In this document: positions 1-9,699 of the stretch, one piece after another
Layout: each line of letters opens with the position of its first letter
How positions within the stretch are numbered: the stretch's first letter is position 1
Origin: Plantago elongata
Taxonomy: Eukaryota; Streptophyta; Magnoliopsida; Lamiales; Plantaginaceae
Assembly: GCA_036897095.1 (NCBI GenBank)
Contig: JAYMSP010000148.1
Span: 1-64,000 of the forward strand
Direction of reading: 5' to 3'
DNA: 64,000 bases
The notes under the pieces: generated by a model
Told to the model about the DNA's origin: nothing
The model's database searches: none
What the model saw: only the letters and a program-made list of their open reading frames with translations
Program-made: the position numbers and the translations under genes

Positions 1-164
1 GCGACGGATCAATTATCCGTCGTTATATTGCGACGGATAATTTTATCCGTCGCAAAATCTAGCAACGGATTTTATCCATCCTAGATTTAGCGATTCGTCG
101 CTATACTGCGACGGATTTTATCCGTCGCAGTTTACCGTTGCAATACCTGTGTTTTCTTGTAGTG
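1..164. mobile_element. CACTA (En/Spm) transposon end, truncated by the window edge
   Basis: Read on the minus strand from 164 the sequence begins CACTACAAGAAAAC, the classic terminal inverted repeat of plant CACTA elements. It continues into four or more short subterminal copies of GCGACGGAT and its complement ATCCGTCGC between 1 and 130, in alternating orientation so that they pair with each other. Such subterminal repeats are where CACTA transposase binds. The body and other end lie left of the window, so autonomy and age cannot be judged. The 3-bp target duplication would start at 165. Confidence 0.85.
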
Positions 165-2017
165 AACATGTTATAAACTAGATATGACTTTCATTTGCCA
201 GCAATGTGGGATAAACCCACTCACTCTTCCAACTTTAAGCACTTGTTCCTCACTAACCCAAGGTCCGTTTTGGGCATGCAACATATCAATTCGAAGCTCT
301 TACATAGTAACTTACGACTATATATTTTAATCACTTAATTAACGAATAATTAAGAAGTAGTCTCATAGTAAACATACCTCACAAGGCATAGTTTACTAAT
401 TCTTTTCTTCATAAATTCCAACATTTTATGCTAACAAGATTTGTTCACCAAAATTGTATGCATGTTGAAGTACTAATGCAAATAACATTATATGTTTATA
501 TACTTATCTTAATTGGTTAAATGTTGAGTATTACTTATGATCGTAACACGTTTTCTTTTTTAAAATAAAATACGAGCACCACGCTTAATGTGGTATTTCA
601 ATTTTAATAAATCCTATATGAAGTGGATGCAAAATTTAAACACATTATTTTTGAGATTGTTAAGTGCAGTAGCATATTTTTGAGGTCAAGAATCTCAAGG
701 TTACATGTTTAAAATTTAAGGAGGTCAGAGTAACTATACAATAAATGAAATAGTCAAAGGAATTTTCACAATTAATAAAGAAGTTTTAAATATGATAATA
801 GAATGAATTAATTAAGAAACTAGTTGGTATAGAATTTGAGTGGTCGTTTTCAATTGAAATTGAATTTTTTTTTTTTACAACATATTCGATTTGAGTGGGA
901 AAGATGGCCGCTCTAACGGTATAACAAACATGGCCTAATATGTATGATCTTAATCACCCAATATTTGAATTTATATATGGTGTTTGTAGGTAATTACAGA
1001 TATAATAATTATAATATCTTTAAAATATAGGACTCTCGTAATAAAAGCGACATTTGTAAAAAGCAGTTGCTCTAAAGATTTATAATGTTACATCAATGTC
1101 CTATTTTACTTACCGTGTATACTGTTTATTTATATTTTATTACCTCAATTTATTATTCCACGGGAAAAGGGCGAATGTGGTGGAATAACCAATACCAATT
1201 TCATAACTGAACTGAATGGCGCTTAACTGATGTTGCATAAATTATAAATAAGAAAAACTTAAATGAATGGAATGAAACTGAACTAAATAGTAGTTGAAGA
1301 TAATATAGCCTTATACCCATACTATATGATGTTGTATATATTGTGCAACATCATACATAAGTGGACTAAATCGATAATACTCATCAAATCAAATAATGAA
1401 TCTTGAGATACGAAATTACTAATGTCGACGGATATACCAATTTGGATAATTTGAACTTAGTTATGACGTATGACTTCATCACGCATTAATTAATTCTCTA
1501 AACTTTCATGATCGGGTCCATAATTTGCATAGGAGTTATGATTGTATCTATGTTCTAAGATCTTTTTAAATTGTTAAAGGATGACTCAAAACTCTATGCA
1601 TGAGGTTTTGAAATTTCCTCAATTGTACTTAATTTTATTTTGCTTAGATAGACAGTAAGTTAATATCATTTCATTTGTTTTTGCTTTCCTAAATTATTTG
1701 CAGTACTTTTACTCAAGAGGAAAATCTCATCTTCTTGACACCAAATCTTAACGGTGTTGTAATTAATTTTATTATAAAAGCATATGAATTTCAAATCAGC
1801 CAAACATCGCATCTCAGAATTCGGACTTACATTTAATAATGCAACTCAAAGTTTCGATATCAATAAGTAATTTTAAACTCCACAGAGGGTACATATAATA
1901 TATATTATTGACGATCAACATTGTCAAATATAATTGTGACTCTCACAAAAAATATTTCTTATGAATTTGCCAAATTGATCAAGCCAACAAATTATATGAA
2001 GGTTATTAATGTACCCC
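165..2017. other. Intergenic, AT-rich; holds one copy of a ~230-bp direct repeat
   Basis: No coding potential seen. Positions 423-650 are a diverged copy of 3341-3573, each running from a TTTGTTCACCAAAATTGTAT block to a GTGGATGCAAAATTTAAAC block. The rest is unremarkable AT-rich DNA. Confidence 0.6.
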
Positions 2018-2353
2018 CTAAAGGATATCAATAACATGAATTGCGGATCGTAAGAAAATTTTCATATCCCAATTTTCCTTTCGGATGACATTATCATTGA
2101 TTATACCTTCGTTGACCAATCTGACGCACCTGTCTATATCATCACCACCTTGAAGATGTTCCCTTGCACCCTCGAGATCTCTCTCTGTCACTTTCAGAGC
2201 AGCTTTTTAGAATGACAAAGTCACTGTTGTATAATCGTATTTGCAATAACCTAGTGTCCTTTTTGTTAAAAGGTTGTTATTTTCTCTGAGCAAGTTCCGT
2301 ATGTGTTCATCTACTGTCCGAGACTTACTAACTCCAAATTGCACGATAGCTGC
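2018..2353 (-). pseudogene. Relic of an invertase/PMEI inhibitor gene (C-terminal two thirds)
   Basis: Minus-strand conceptual translation gives one frame with the PMEI helical pattern: a LGYCKYDYTTV block matching the third conserved Cys, a DIDRCVRLVNEGI block matching the fourth, and a final SAIHVIDIL matching the SAINVVDIL ending of the neighbouring genes. The frame is broken by one stop at 2207-2209. No signal peptide or first Cys pair was found. The 5' border looks like a splice acceptor (TCTTGCTCTGCAG), which would be odd beside intronless neighbours, or it may be chance. It is much more diverged than the other copies, so it is probably an old member of the cluster. Confidence 0.7.
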
Positions 2354-3769
2354 AGAGCAAGAGACATGCATACATGAAATTTAGCAAAGTGGGGGCAAAT
2401 CATTCCTTTTCTTTTTGAAATGGCTTGGTTGGAATTGAAGCGACTTACTAACTGAGTTGCACTTTGTTTTTCAAATCATATTTCATAAATTAATTAATTA
2501 ATTAGTTGGAATACCTGCACACAAGACGGAATTATTTGGTGTTGAGTTTATATGAGGAATGGATGAAAGAACATAAATGCACCGATCACGTCTTGGAGTG
2601 TTCTAGGAGCATGCTTGTTGGACGATGATGGTTGGTGGACTTATTGCATATGTTGGTGTTGCAAAACAAGGGATTGAACAAGGTTAAGTTCATTGGTATT
2701 GATACAAGTGAATTTATATATACATGGTGCAATATGCAAATTATAGAGGTCAAGAATCTAAAGGGTGACACAATTATTAGGAAAATGATTCAAGTGGCCA
2801 TTCAAAAGGAAAAATGATACATACATACATATATATATCCCATTAAGAATCTCAATTGGTATGTAAAATCAATCTCAATCTCATCCCTGAATTTAATATG
2901 AGAATTTTAGATTTATCTTAAACGGGATCGGTATTTTCGGAATTAAAATTTTTTTAAAAAAAACTATTCGGAATCGAAATTTTTTCAATATCCCATCCCA
3001 AACATCCAACCCTACTTTTAGCACTGGCACTGGCACTGGCACTTTCCATTTGCAATCAAATATGTAAATGTTAAATTCAAAGTATGCTACCTGACAAAAA
3101 AGAAATGCATGTAACAAGTCCTCTAAGAGTGTTAAGAAGGAAATTCATGTGACTTGTGAACAAGGCGACATTTATCACAAGTATATCACTGAAGCTACTT
3201 GAAAGTTCAGTTTTTATAAAAGCACCCGAATATGTAGATATGGTGAATTGCAGAGTCTTATTTGCTTGAAGCCTGAAGGGATCCTCTTGTTAGTTATAGG
3301 AGTTCATTTGTATTACCACGACTCATATATGATAATTTGAATTTTATCCTAACAAGTTTTGTTCACCAAAATTGTATGCATGTTGAAGTTCTAATGCAAA
3401 TAACATGATATGTTTATACTTTAGTACTTATCTTAATTGGTCAAATGTTGAGTATTACTCATGAATGTAACACGTTTTCTTTTTTAAAATAAACATGAGC
3501 ACCGCACATACCCTGAACTTTCAATTCTAATAATTCCTATATGAAGTGGATGCAAAATTTAAACACATTATTCATTGACCACTTGTTACAACAAATTGCA
3601 GACTAGTGTACTGTGTACACATATTATAGGTAGCTATGATCAGTTAAATACCTTTGATATGTATGAGAGTGTTTGGCTCTGGGTTAAAATTGTAAAAAGA
3701 TTGATTTATATAACACTTAATAATTTCTTACATTTTAATATTATACTAAACACTCTCGTAACATAATTT
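2354..3769. other. Intergenic; second ~230-bp repeat copy and a GGCACT microsatellite
   Basis: The segment 3341-3573 repeats 423-650. A short (GGCACT)4-like run lies near 3021-3044. An open frame of 61 codons at 2632-2817 (+) matches no family I recognise and is probably chance. Otherwise nothing was seen. Confidence 0.5.
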
Positions 3770-4315
3770 TCAATCGGATTTTTGAAGAATATCAACAATA
3801 TTAATAGCAGAGATCCGAAAAACTCCTGCAATTTTATTCCCATTTAAAATGATCTGGTCCCTGATTTTGCCCGAAGTTACAGCGTCTTGGCAGAACTGGA
3901 TGCCATCACCAGAAGCATAAAGATCATAACTTGCACCGTTAAGCTCTTTTCCTCTAACTTCATTAAGAGCACCCCTGAATGATACAAGAATCGACTCGTA
4001 AGCGGATTTGCAACGACCAAGTGCCTCGATTGGTCCCTTCTTGGCCTTGAGCAAGTCCTGGATGTGTGTATGCGCAGTTGTTGCATGTGAAATTCCAGAT
4101 TCAATGATACTTGTACTCAGGTCCAAGAGATTGGTTGCTGAACGTATACGAGGTTCAGATTCGAGAACTTGATTGCACAGTTTCAGTTCGACCCATTTGG
4201 AGCAAGCTTTTTGAATCAGGGGAGATGAACTTGCTGCAAAGCTTGAGAACAGGAGGAATAATGTGAACAAGAGAAGAAGGTCCATTTTTGTTGATGAATT
4301 TGATTTACAAGCCAT
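3770..4315 (-). CDS. Invertase/pectin methylesterase inhibitor (PMEI) family protein, copy 1
   Basis: A secreted inhibitor of 181 residues. The family blocks either apoplastic/vacuolar invertase or pectin methylesterase, and sequence alone does not say which. The chosen start gives MACKSNSS followed by a hydrophobic signal peptide (about residues 12-30); a longer in-frame start 12 codons upstream lacks this layout. The four family cysteines are visible in the ACSK, LCNQ, GRCKSAY and FCQDAV contexts, forming two disulfides in known members. The ISHATTAHTHIQDLLK and SAINIVDIL blocks are typical of Pla a 1-like putative invertase inhibitors. Single exon, as is usual. It is the close paralogue of the next gene upstream (4877-5425). 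A TATA-like stretch lies near 4353-4363. Confidence 0.9.
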   Translation of the reverse strand: MACKSNSSTKMDLLLLFTLFLLFSSFAASSSPLIQKACSKWVELKLCNQVLESEPRIRSATNLLDLSTSIIESGISHATTAHTHIQDLLKAKKGPIEALGRCKSAYESILVSFRGALNEVRGKELNGASYDLYASGDGIQFCQDAVTSGKIRDQIILNGNKIAGVFRISAINIVDILQKSD

Positions 4316-4876
4316 TTTGTGTACACGTGAGAAATGATATACTAATTGCACGAGAATATATAGGTGTTGTAAGGTATTTTTTAAATGTCACATTTTAGTG
4401 AATTTATCCGGATCACATGGTATATTATGGTAATTATATATATATAAGGTTAAGATTGAACTTTATTTTTTCTTTAAATGTTTAAAAAAGATAAATCTTT
4501 GTGACCATTAATTTCCAAGTATTTGTTTTATTAAGGTCATAAATTAGAGTTGTTAACATTTCACTCGTTGTGTTCGATACGTTAAAATAACACCAGTCTA
4601 ATTGTGGTACCCCGAATAATTTTATAAATTATGTTAGAAGTATAATTAGATTATGACTCTATTAAAGAATCATCTTTTTACTTTTTATAATTTATTATGT
4701 ATAACTAGATATAATAAAATATTTTTTATTCAATAATACTTTTAAATAATAACATTAAAAAGTCATAATTATGCTTCTAACAAATTATTCATACATCACC
4801 TCTTCCAACAAATTGCAGATCTTGTGTTTTACATATATAAGAGGTGAACATGAGTTAAATACCGGATACGTAACCT
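4316..4876. other. Intergenic between PMEI copies 1 and 2
   Basis: AT-rich spacer of about 560 bp holding the promoter of copy 1 and the 3' flank of copy 2. The 3' flank near 4805-4830 (ACAAATTGCAG context) resembles the flank near 3590-3600 downstream of copy 1, which fits tandem duplication. No gene seen. Confidence 0.5.
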
Positions 4877-5425
4877 TTAAACGGCTTTTTTCCTAAGAAT
4901 ATCAACAACATTGATAGCAGAGAGTCGAAAAACTCCTGCAATTTTATTCCCATCTAAAATGATCTGATCCGCAATTTTGCCGGACGTTACAGAGTCTAGG
5001 CAGAGCTGGAGGCCATCGCCAGAAGCATAAAGATCATAACTTGCAGTGTCCATATCTTTTCCTTTAATTTCATTTTCAGCACTCGTGAATGATACAATCA
5101 CCGACGAATAACCTGATTCGCAACGACCAAGCGCCTCCATTGGTCCAGTCTTGGCCTTGAGCAAGTCCTGGATGTGAGTTTCCGTAGTTGTGGCATGTGA
5201 AATTCCAGTTTCAATGATACTTGTACTGAGGTCTAAGAGATTGGTTGCTGAACGTATACGTGGTTCAGATTTGAGAACTTGAGTGCACAGGTTCGGATCG
5301 ACCCATTTGGAGCAAGCTTGTTGAATCAGGGGAGATGAGCTTGCTGCAAAGCTTGAGAACAGAAGGAATGATGTGAGCACGAGAAGAAGGCTCATTTGTG
5401 TTGAAGAAGTTGAGTTATAAGCCAT
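4877..5425 (-). CDS. Invertase/PMEI inhibitor family protein, copy 2
   Basis: A predicted secreted inhibitor of 182 residues starting MAYNSTSSTQMSLLL, with a signal peptide ending near the AASSSPLIQ motif. Four conserved cysteines occur in ACSK, LCTQ, GRCESGY and QLCLDSV. It is almost collinear with copy 1, with the same EPRIRSATNLLDLSTSIIE and NKIAGVFR blocks, so these two are the youngest pair in the array. Single exon. The upstream TATA-like sequence near 5452-5466 suits minus-strand transcription. Target enzyme (invertase or pectin methylesterase) unknown. Confidence 0.9.
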   Translation of the reverse strand: MAYNSTSSTQMSLLLVLTSFLLFSSFAASSSPLIQQACSKWVDPNLCTQVLKSEPRIRSATNLLDLSTSIIETGISHATTTETHIQDLLKAKTGPMEALGRCESGYSSVIVSFTSAENEIKGKDMDTASYDLYASGDGLQLCLDSVTSGKIADQIILDGNKIAGVFRLSAINVVDILRKKAV

Positions 5426-5758
5426 TTTGATGAATGATACTTTGCATGAGTACAATATATATAGATTATAATTAGTTGGGGTTTTTTAATTTTGGGTAGG
5501 ATTTCTAATTGATTCTAAATGTTCCATTCCATCAGGCTTACATGGTATACATAGAAGTCTTTGCTTTATCAAGGTAATAATCAAGATGATATAAACATAA
5601 AAGTACTAGTAAATCAAGATTTCCAATAAAGTATTATTTACTCCAAAAAAAATCTTTCAATTTCAATGTAAACGGTCAACTATTTTCAACTTTGACCGTA
5701 AATTACTCATAAATCATAATAAGAACTTTTGTGAGTGACGTGATATCATCACATATGT

Positions 5759-6336
5759 TTACCCTGATATGATAAAAAAACATCCCTTGCAGAGGATATA
5801 ATGAAACAGATGATTACCAGAAACCCGATAAAAACCAGCAATCCTATTTCCCCTTGCGATAATCTCGTCTTCGATTTTGGACACCTTCAAGGCATCTTGG
5901 CACGTTGTGATGCCAATAATAGGATTATCAATTTCAAAACCTGCAAAATCATACAGTTTAGCTTTGATATCATCTACTGCAACCTTGAATGAATTGCTAA
6001 TGGTCAAATAACCCCATTCGCAATCCCCAAGAGCTTGCACTATTTTAGGTGCCTCAGGCGTCCAGTCATTGAGCAAATCCACAATGTGTGTATGTACATT
6101 TGATGCGTTTGACGCGCCTGAAAGAAGGATACTTGTTAACTACTCCCAATAACTCGTAGCTGAGCGAATATGGGGTTCGGCTTCAAGGACTTAATGCATT
6201 GTTCGGTTTCGTTTGATTTGGAGCAAGCTTCCTGATTGAGGGGATGCGAGGTTGTTGCCAAGCTTGGTGTTGTGAATACAAGGCACAATGTGATCAAGAC
6301 AAAGTTAATTTGGGCTGAAGAAGTTAAGTAAGCCAT
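5759..6336 (-). pseudogene. Invertase/PMEI inhibitor, copy 3, recently broken
   Basis: It starts MAYLTSSAQINFVLITLCLVF, essentially the same signal peptide as the copy at 6982-7548, but the frame fails after the second conserved Cys. Compared with that paralogue, one base is missing near 6190-6196 and a stop codon stands in the restored frame at 6140-6142. After it the frame continues to the C-terminus (ALGDCEWGY, TTCQDAL, ARGNRIAGFYRVS). The remaining sequence is full length and still similar to its sister, so the inactivation looks recent. Two short open frames cover the halves, and neither alone holds both disulfide pairs. Confidence 0.85.
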
Positions 6337-6480
6337 CTTCTGTTGATCTGTTCTGTCTATGTGAGAAATGACAATGAATGATACAAAATTGGGCTGCATG
6401 TCTCACTATATATAGATGATAAAAACACTTTTATATCATTTGAATTGGCCAATTTTACATATGGCACATGAGTATTATAT
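6337..6480 (-). promoter_or_regulatory. Duplicated promoter of PMEI copies 3 and 4
   Basis: The 140 bp upstream of copy 3 is repeated nearly base for base upstream of copy 4 (7549-7690), including GACAATGAATGATACAAAAT, TTGGGCTGCATG and a TATA box (ATATATAG near 6406-6416 against ATATAGAG near 7613). The duplication therefore carried the core promoter with the coding region. Confidence 0.7.
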
Positions 6481-6981
6481 TGAAGTTATAATTTACAACA
6501 ATTAGTGAAGATTACAGGATTATAAGTGAAAAGATTAATTACTGGACCACTTTAAAAAAAAAACAAAGAAAAGAACAAGAAAGAAAAAGTTCCCAATATT
6601 TAGAAAAAAATCGAGCTAAATACCATTTAGCACAAAATATTACAAATACACTTGATATGAGTTAATATTATGACGGTTACTAAGCCAAAAATCTTAAATA
6701 TATATTCATGTTAGTTAAGAAGTTATGTTATCATGTGAACTCGTTTCAACTTTAACTATACGAATTGATGTTAACTGAATTTATGTATAGCATTTTGGTA
6801 TAACGATGTTGCCTCGAAATAAATTTTATCTAACAAATTAAAACTACTACTATGACAATTCATTATGACATTCTTATCAGCAACAAGAAAATATAAACTT
6901 TTATAAGTGATTTGAATTAACATCACATATCATTAGCATATATATGCGATTAGCATCACCTACATATGTTCACCCCTGACA
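6400..6981. other. Intergenic between PMEI copies 3 and 4
   Basis: AT-rich spacer of about 580 bp with a purine-rich run near 6553-6590. Part of it (near 6480-6590) resembles 7690-7800, extending the duplicated promoter block. No gene seen. Confidence 0.5.
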
Positions 6982-7548
6982 TTATGGAGAACATTTCTTG
7001 CAGATGATATCATCAAAAACATGACTTGCAGAAACCTGATAAATACCTGCTATCTTATTTCCCGTTACGATAATCTCATCTCTGATTTTGGCCTCAGCCA
7101 AGGCATCTTGGCACATTCTGATGCCTTCACCAATAAAATAAATATTCAAGCTTGCAATATTGTCGATTCTAGCTTTGATATCTTCAACTGCATCCTTGGA
7201 TGAAGTACTAATTTTGTTATAACCCGATCTGCAATCCTCAAGAGCTTTCACGATTTTAGGTGCCTTAGACGTCGGTTCCTCGAGCAAATCCACGATGTGT
7301 GTAAGTACACTTGTTGAGTTTAACATTCCAGAAAGAATGATACTTGTACACAGATCCACAATGTTGGTTGCTGAGCTAACACTAGGTTCGGCTTCAAGAA
7401 CTTGAATGCATAGTTGGGTTTCGTTTGATTTGGAACAAGCTTCCTGAATGAGGGGATTCAAGGTTTTTGCCAAACTTGGTGTTGAGAATACAAGGCATAA
7501 TGTGATCAAGACAAAGTTAATTTGGGCTGAAGAGGTTAAGTAAGCCAT
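6982..7548 (-). CDS. Invertase/PMEI inhibitor family protein, copy 4
   Basis: A predicted secreted protein of 188 residues. The start at MAYLTSSAQ is chosen because it is shared with copy 3 and gives an immediate signal peptide; the longer frame adds 42 residues with no such feature. The four conserved cysteines occur in ACSK, LCIQ, EDCRSGY and MCQDAL. Extra cysteines occur in VDLCTSI and in a C-terminal ICKKCSP tail, the latter shared only with copy 3 (ILCKGC). Single exon. Sister of the broken copy 3, with a duplicated promoter. Confidence 0.9.
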   Translation of the reverse strand: MAYLTSSAQINFVLITLCLVFSTPSLAKTLNPLIQEACSKSNETQLCIQVLEAEPSVSSATNIVDLCTSIILSGMLNSTSVLTHIVDLLEEPTSKAPKIVKALEDCRSGYNKISTSSKDAVEDIKARIDNIASLNIYFIGEGIRMCQDALAEAKIRDEIIVTGNKIAGIYQVSASHVFDDIICKKCSP

Positions 7549-8335
7549 CTTCTGTCTATTTGAGAAATGAGTCAATGACAATGAATGATACAAAATTGGG
7601 CTGCATGCTTCACTATATAGAGATGATAAAAACACTTTTATATCATGTGAATTGGCCAAAATTACATATTGCATATGAGCATGACCATTATAATTTTACA
7701 ACAATTAGTCTCAAGATTACAGACTTATAAGGAAGAAGATAAGTACTGGACCAACTTTCACAAAAACAAAGGAAAGAAGAAAAAGAAAGTTCTCAATATT
7801 ACATGGTGGTCTGGTCTGCAGGTATGGAAACTACAAGGCCAAGAGTCAAGATTAGATGAGTTGAAGATAAGAAAAAGACTACTGAAGTAGCATCCAAATG
7901 CCCGTTTGGATGCTACTCGGAGATTTTGTATTTGTTATGGTATTTAAATGCCGAAGATCGAAATGTCTCAGTAGTAACATTTTTCTCTACCTATATAACA
8001 AACCTATAATACCCTATCCAATTACAATTCTATACCAAACACAATTCTAACAATCCCACTACAATTCCGATCACTATTCAGGCATTTAAATCGGGGCATT
8101 TAATTCGCATGCCAATCAGCCCGTGTTTAAGTAGACTATGAGAATTACATGGTGCATACTATGACTGTTATTAAGCCAATAATCTTAAATCATATAGTCC
8201 TGTTACTGTGTTAGTGAAGAAGTTATCTTATTTCGACTTGTGATGTAAACTCTGTTTTAACGTAACAATGTATCGACACTGGCGAAGGGCCGGTGTCTTT
8301 ATAATTTATTCACCATTTAAGAATAACAATATTGT
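7549..8335. other. Intergenic between PMEI copies 4 and 5; perfect hairpin and possible MITE relic
   Basis: It holds the second copy of the duplicated promoter (7549-7690) and a perfect inverted repeat at 7887-7916 (12-bp arms, 6-base loop). After that, ATTTAAATGCC near 7945 and GGCATTTAAATCGG near 8083 are also inverted with respect to each other, suggesting a small nonautonomous DNA element between about 7887 and 8130. No end repeats or target duplication were settled. Confidence 0.4.
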
Positions 8336-8926
8336 TTAATTATGCCCATAAAACTTGTGAGCCACTGACTTGCTAAGAATATCATCAACAAGATGTATTG
8401 CAGAGAGCCGAAGAATTCCTGCAATTTCATTACCCTTTTGGATGATCTCATCTCCGATTTTGCTGGACGCCACAGCATCTTGGCACTCTTTGATGCCATC
8501 ACCAGAAACAAAAAGATCATAACTTGCAGTCTCGTACAGATCACCTGGATTTCTATCTCTAATTTCGCCAACTGCACTCGCGAACGATTCCGTAGCGTAT
8601 ACATAACCAGATTCACAATATTTAAGAGCTTTCGTCACATTGGGATCCTTGGTGTCTTTGAGCAATTCCAGGATGTGGGTATGTACACTTGTTGAATTCA
8701 CAACTGCAAAATCTATGATACTTGTACAAAGGTCGAGATAATTCGTTGCTGAACGAACATGAGGGTCGGTTTCAAGAACTTGAACACATAATTTGGTCTC
8801 CGTCGAATTGGAGCAAGCATTTTGGATGAGGTCAGATGAACTTGCTGCAGAGCCTGTGGTTGAGATTAGAAGGCATAATGTGATCATGACAATGGTCATT
8901 TGCGTTGAAGAAGCAGAGTAAGCCAT
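8336..8926 (-). CDS. Invertase/PMEI inhibitor family protein, copy 5
   Basis: A predicted secreted inhibitor of 196 residues, the longest of the array. Signal peptide MAYSASSTQMTIVMITLCLL, then the family cysteines in ACSN, LCVQ, KYCESGY and ECQDAV, with an extra Cys in YLDLCTSI shared with copy 4. The ending IHLVDDILSKS followed by AHKFYGHN extends past the usual C-terminus. Single exon, with a TATA-like sequence near 8969-8978. It is the most upstream member of the minus-strand array. Confidence 0.9.
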   Translation of the reverse strand: MAYSASSTQMTIVMITLCLLISTTGSAASSSDLIQNACSNSTETKLCVQVLETDPHVRSATNYLDLCTSIIDFAVVNSTSVHTHILELLKDTKDPNVTKALKYCESGYVYATESFASAVGEIRDRNPGDLYETASYDLFVSGDGIKECQDAVASSKIGDEIIQKGNEIAGILRLSAIHLVDDILSKSVAHKFYGHN

Positions 8927-9363
8927 TTCCTGTGTATGAATGAATTATACTTGATACAATGTTGTGTTGATTATATAGATGGTAAAACAATCTTAAGAAG
9001 AATTATAGTCGATTATTGTAATTTTCTCCATCCAGTGAAATGCAAGAATCACTTGGTGCATGCATATGACAATTTTAACCAAATGCATGCTAGAGATAAA
9101 CAGACCATTATGAGAAAGATTCTTGATATTATTGATTGAAATGTATTTATTATAATTAAAATGTATTTCTTTAAATGTAGTTTCCATAAAGTAAACTTCT
9201 TTATCAATAACATCAATAATATATTAACAAGTACTATAACAACATATGTGCACTCTAGATACTTTATGTCAAGACGTTATCTCATTGTACATTGAATCAA
9301 ATTGAATTGAACAGATATCTACATTAAATTGAATTCAACTGATATCTAAATTAAATTGAATTG

Positions 9364-9622
9364 TACTTCTTCGGTTCATCCTGATCTTTTCACTTTAATT
9401 TTAGTGGTAAAAAATTTCAACTTTAACTATGAATTAATCTTAAACTGCAAATGTAAATGTACAATATTTTTATATAATGAAAATTTAACCCCTAAAGTTT
9501 CATTATTTAAAAAAAAATGAACATCTTACAATTACGGTTTAAGATTATTTCGTATTTAAAGTTGTAAAAGTTTGATCGTTGAGAGTCAAAGTGGAAGCTT
9601 AGGACGGATGGAGAGAATAGTA
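9364..9622. mobile_element. Stowaway-like MITE, degenerate
   Basis: Inverted ends of the type CTTCTTCGGTTCATCC and GGACGGATGGAGAGAATA, with TTTCACTTT near the left and AAAGTGGAAG near the right in inverted order. Related in layout to 57173-57334. Confidence 0.5.
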
Positions 9623-9699
9623 TAAACTATAATGACATAATTGAAATAAGTGAATTTTCAGTTAGTCAAAGTATTAGAAAACGTAAGATTTTTCCAAAA

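Noticed and set aside
1-130. CRISPR-like array of GCGACGGAT repeats
   Set aside because: Units are short, alternate in orientation and sit at a CACTA terminus; the setting is plant nuclear DNA.
2632-2817. 61-codon open frame near the PMEI relic
   Set aside because: No similarity recognised and no promoter or neighbour support.
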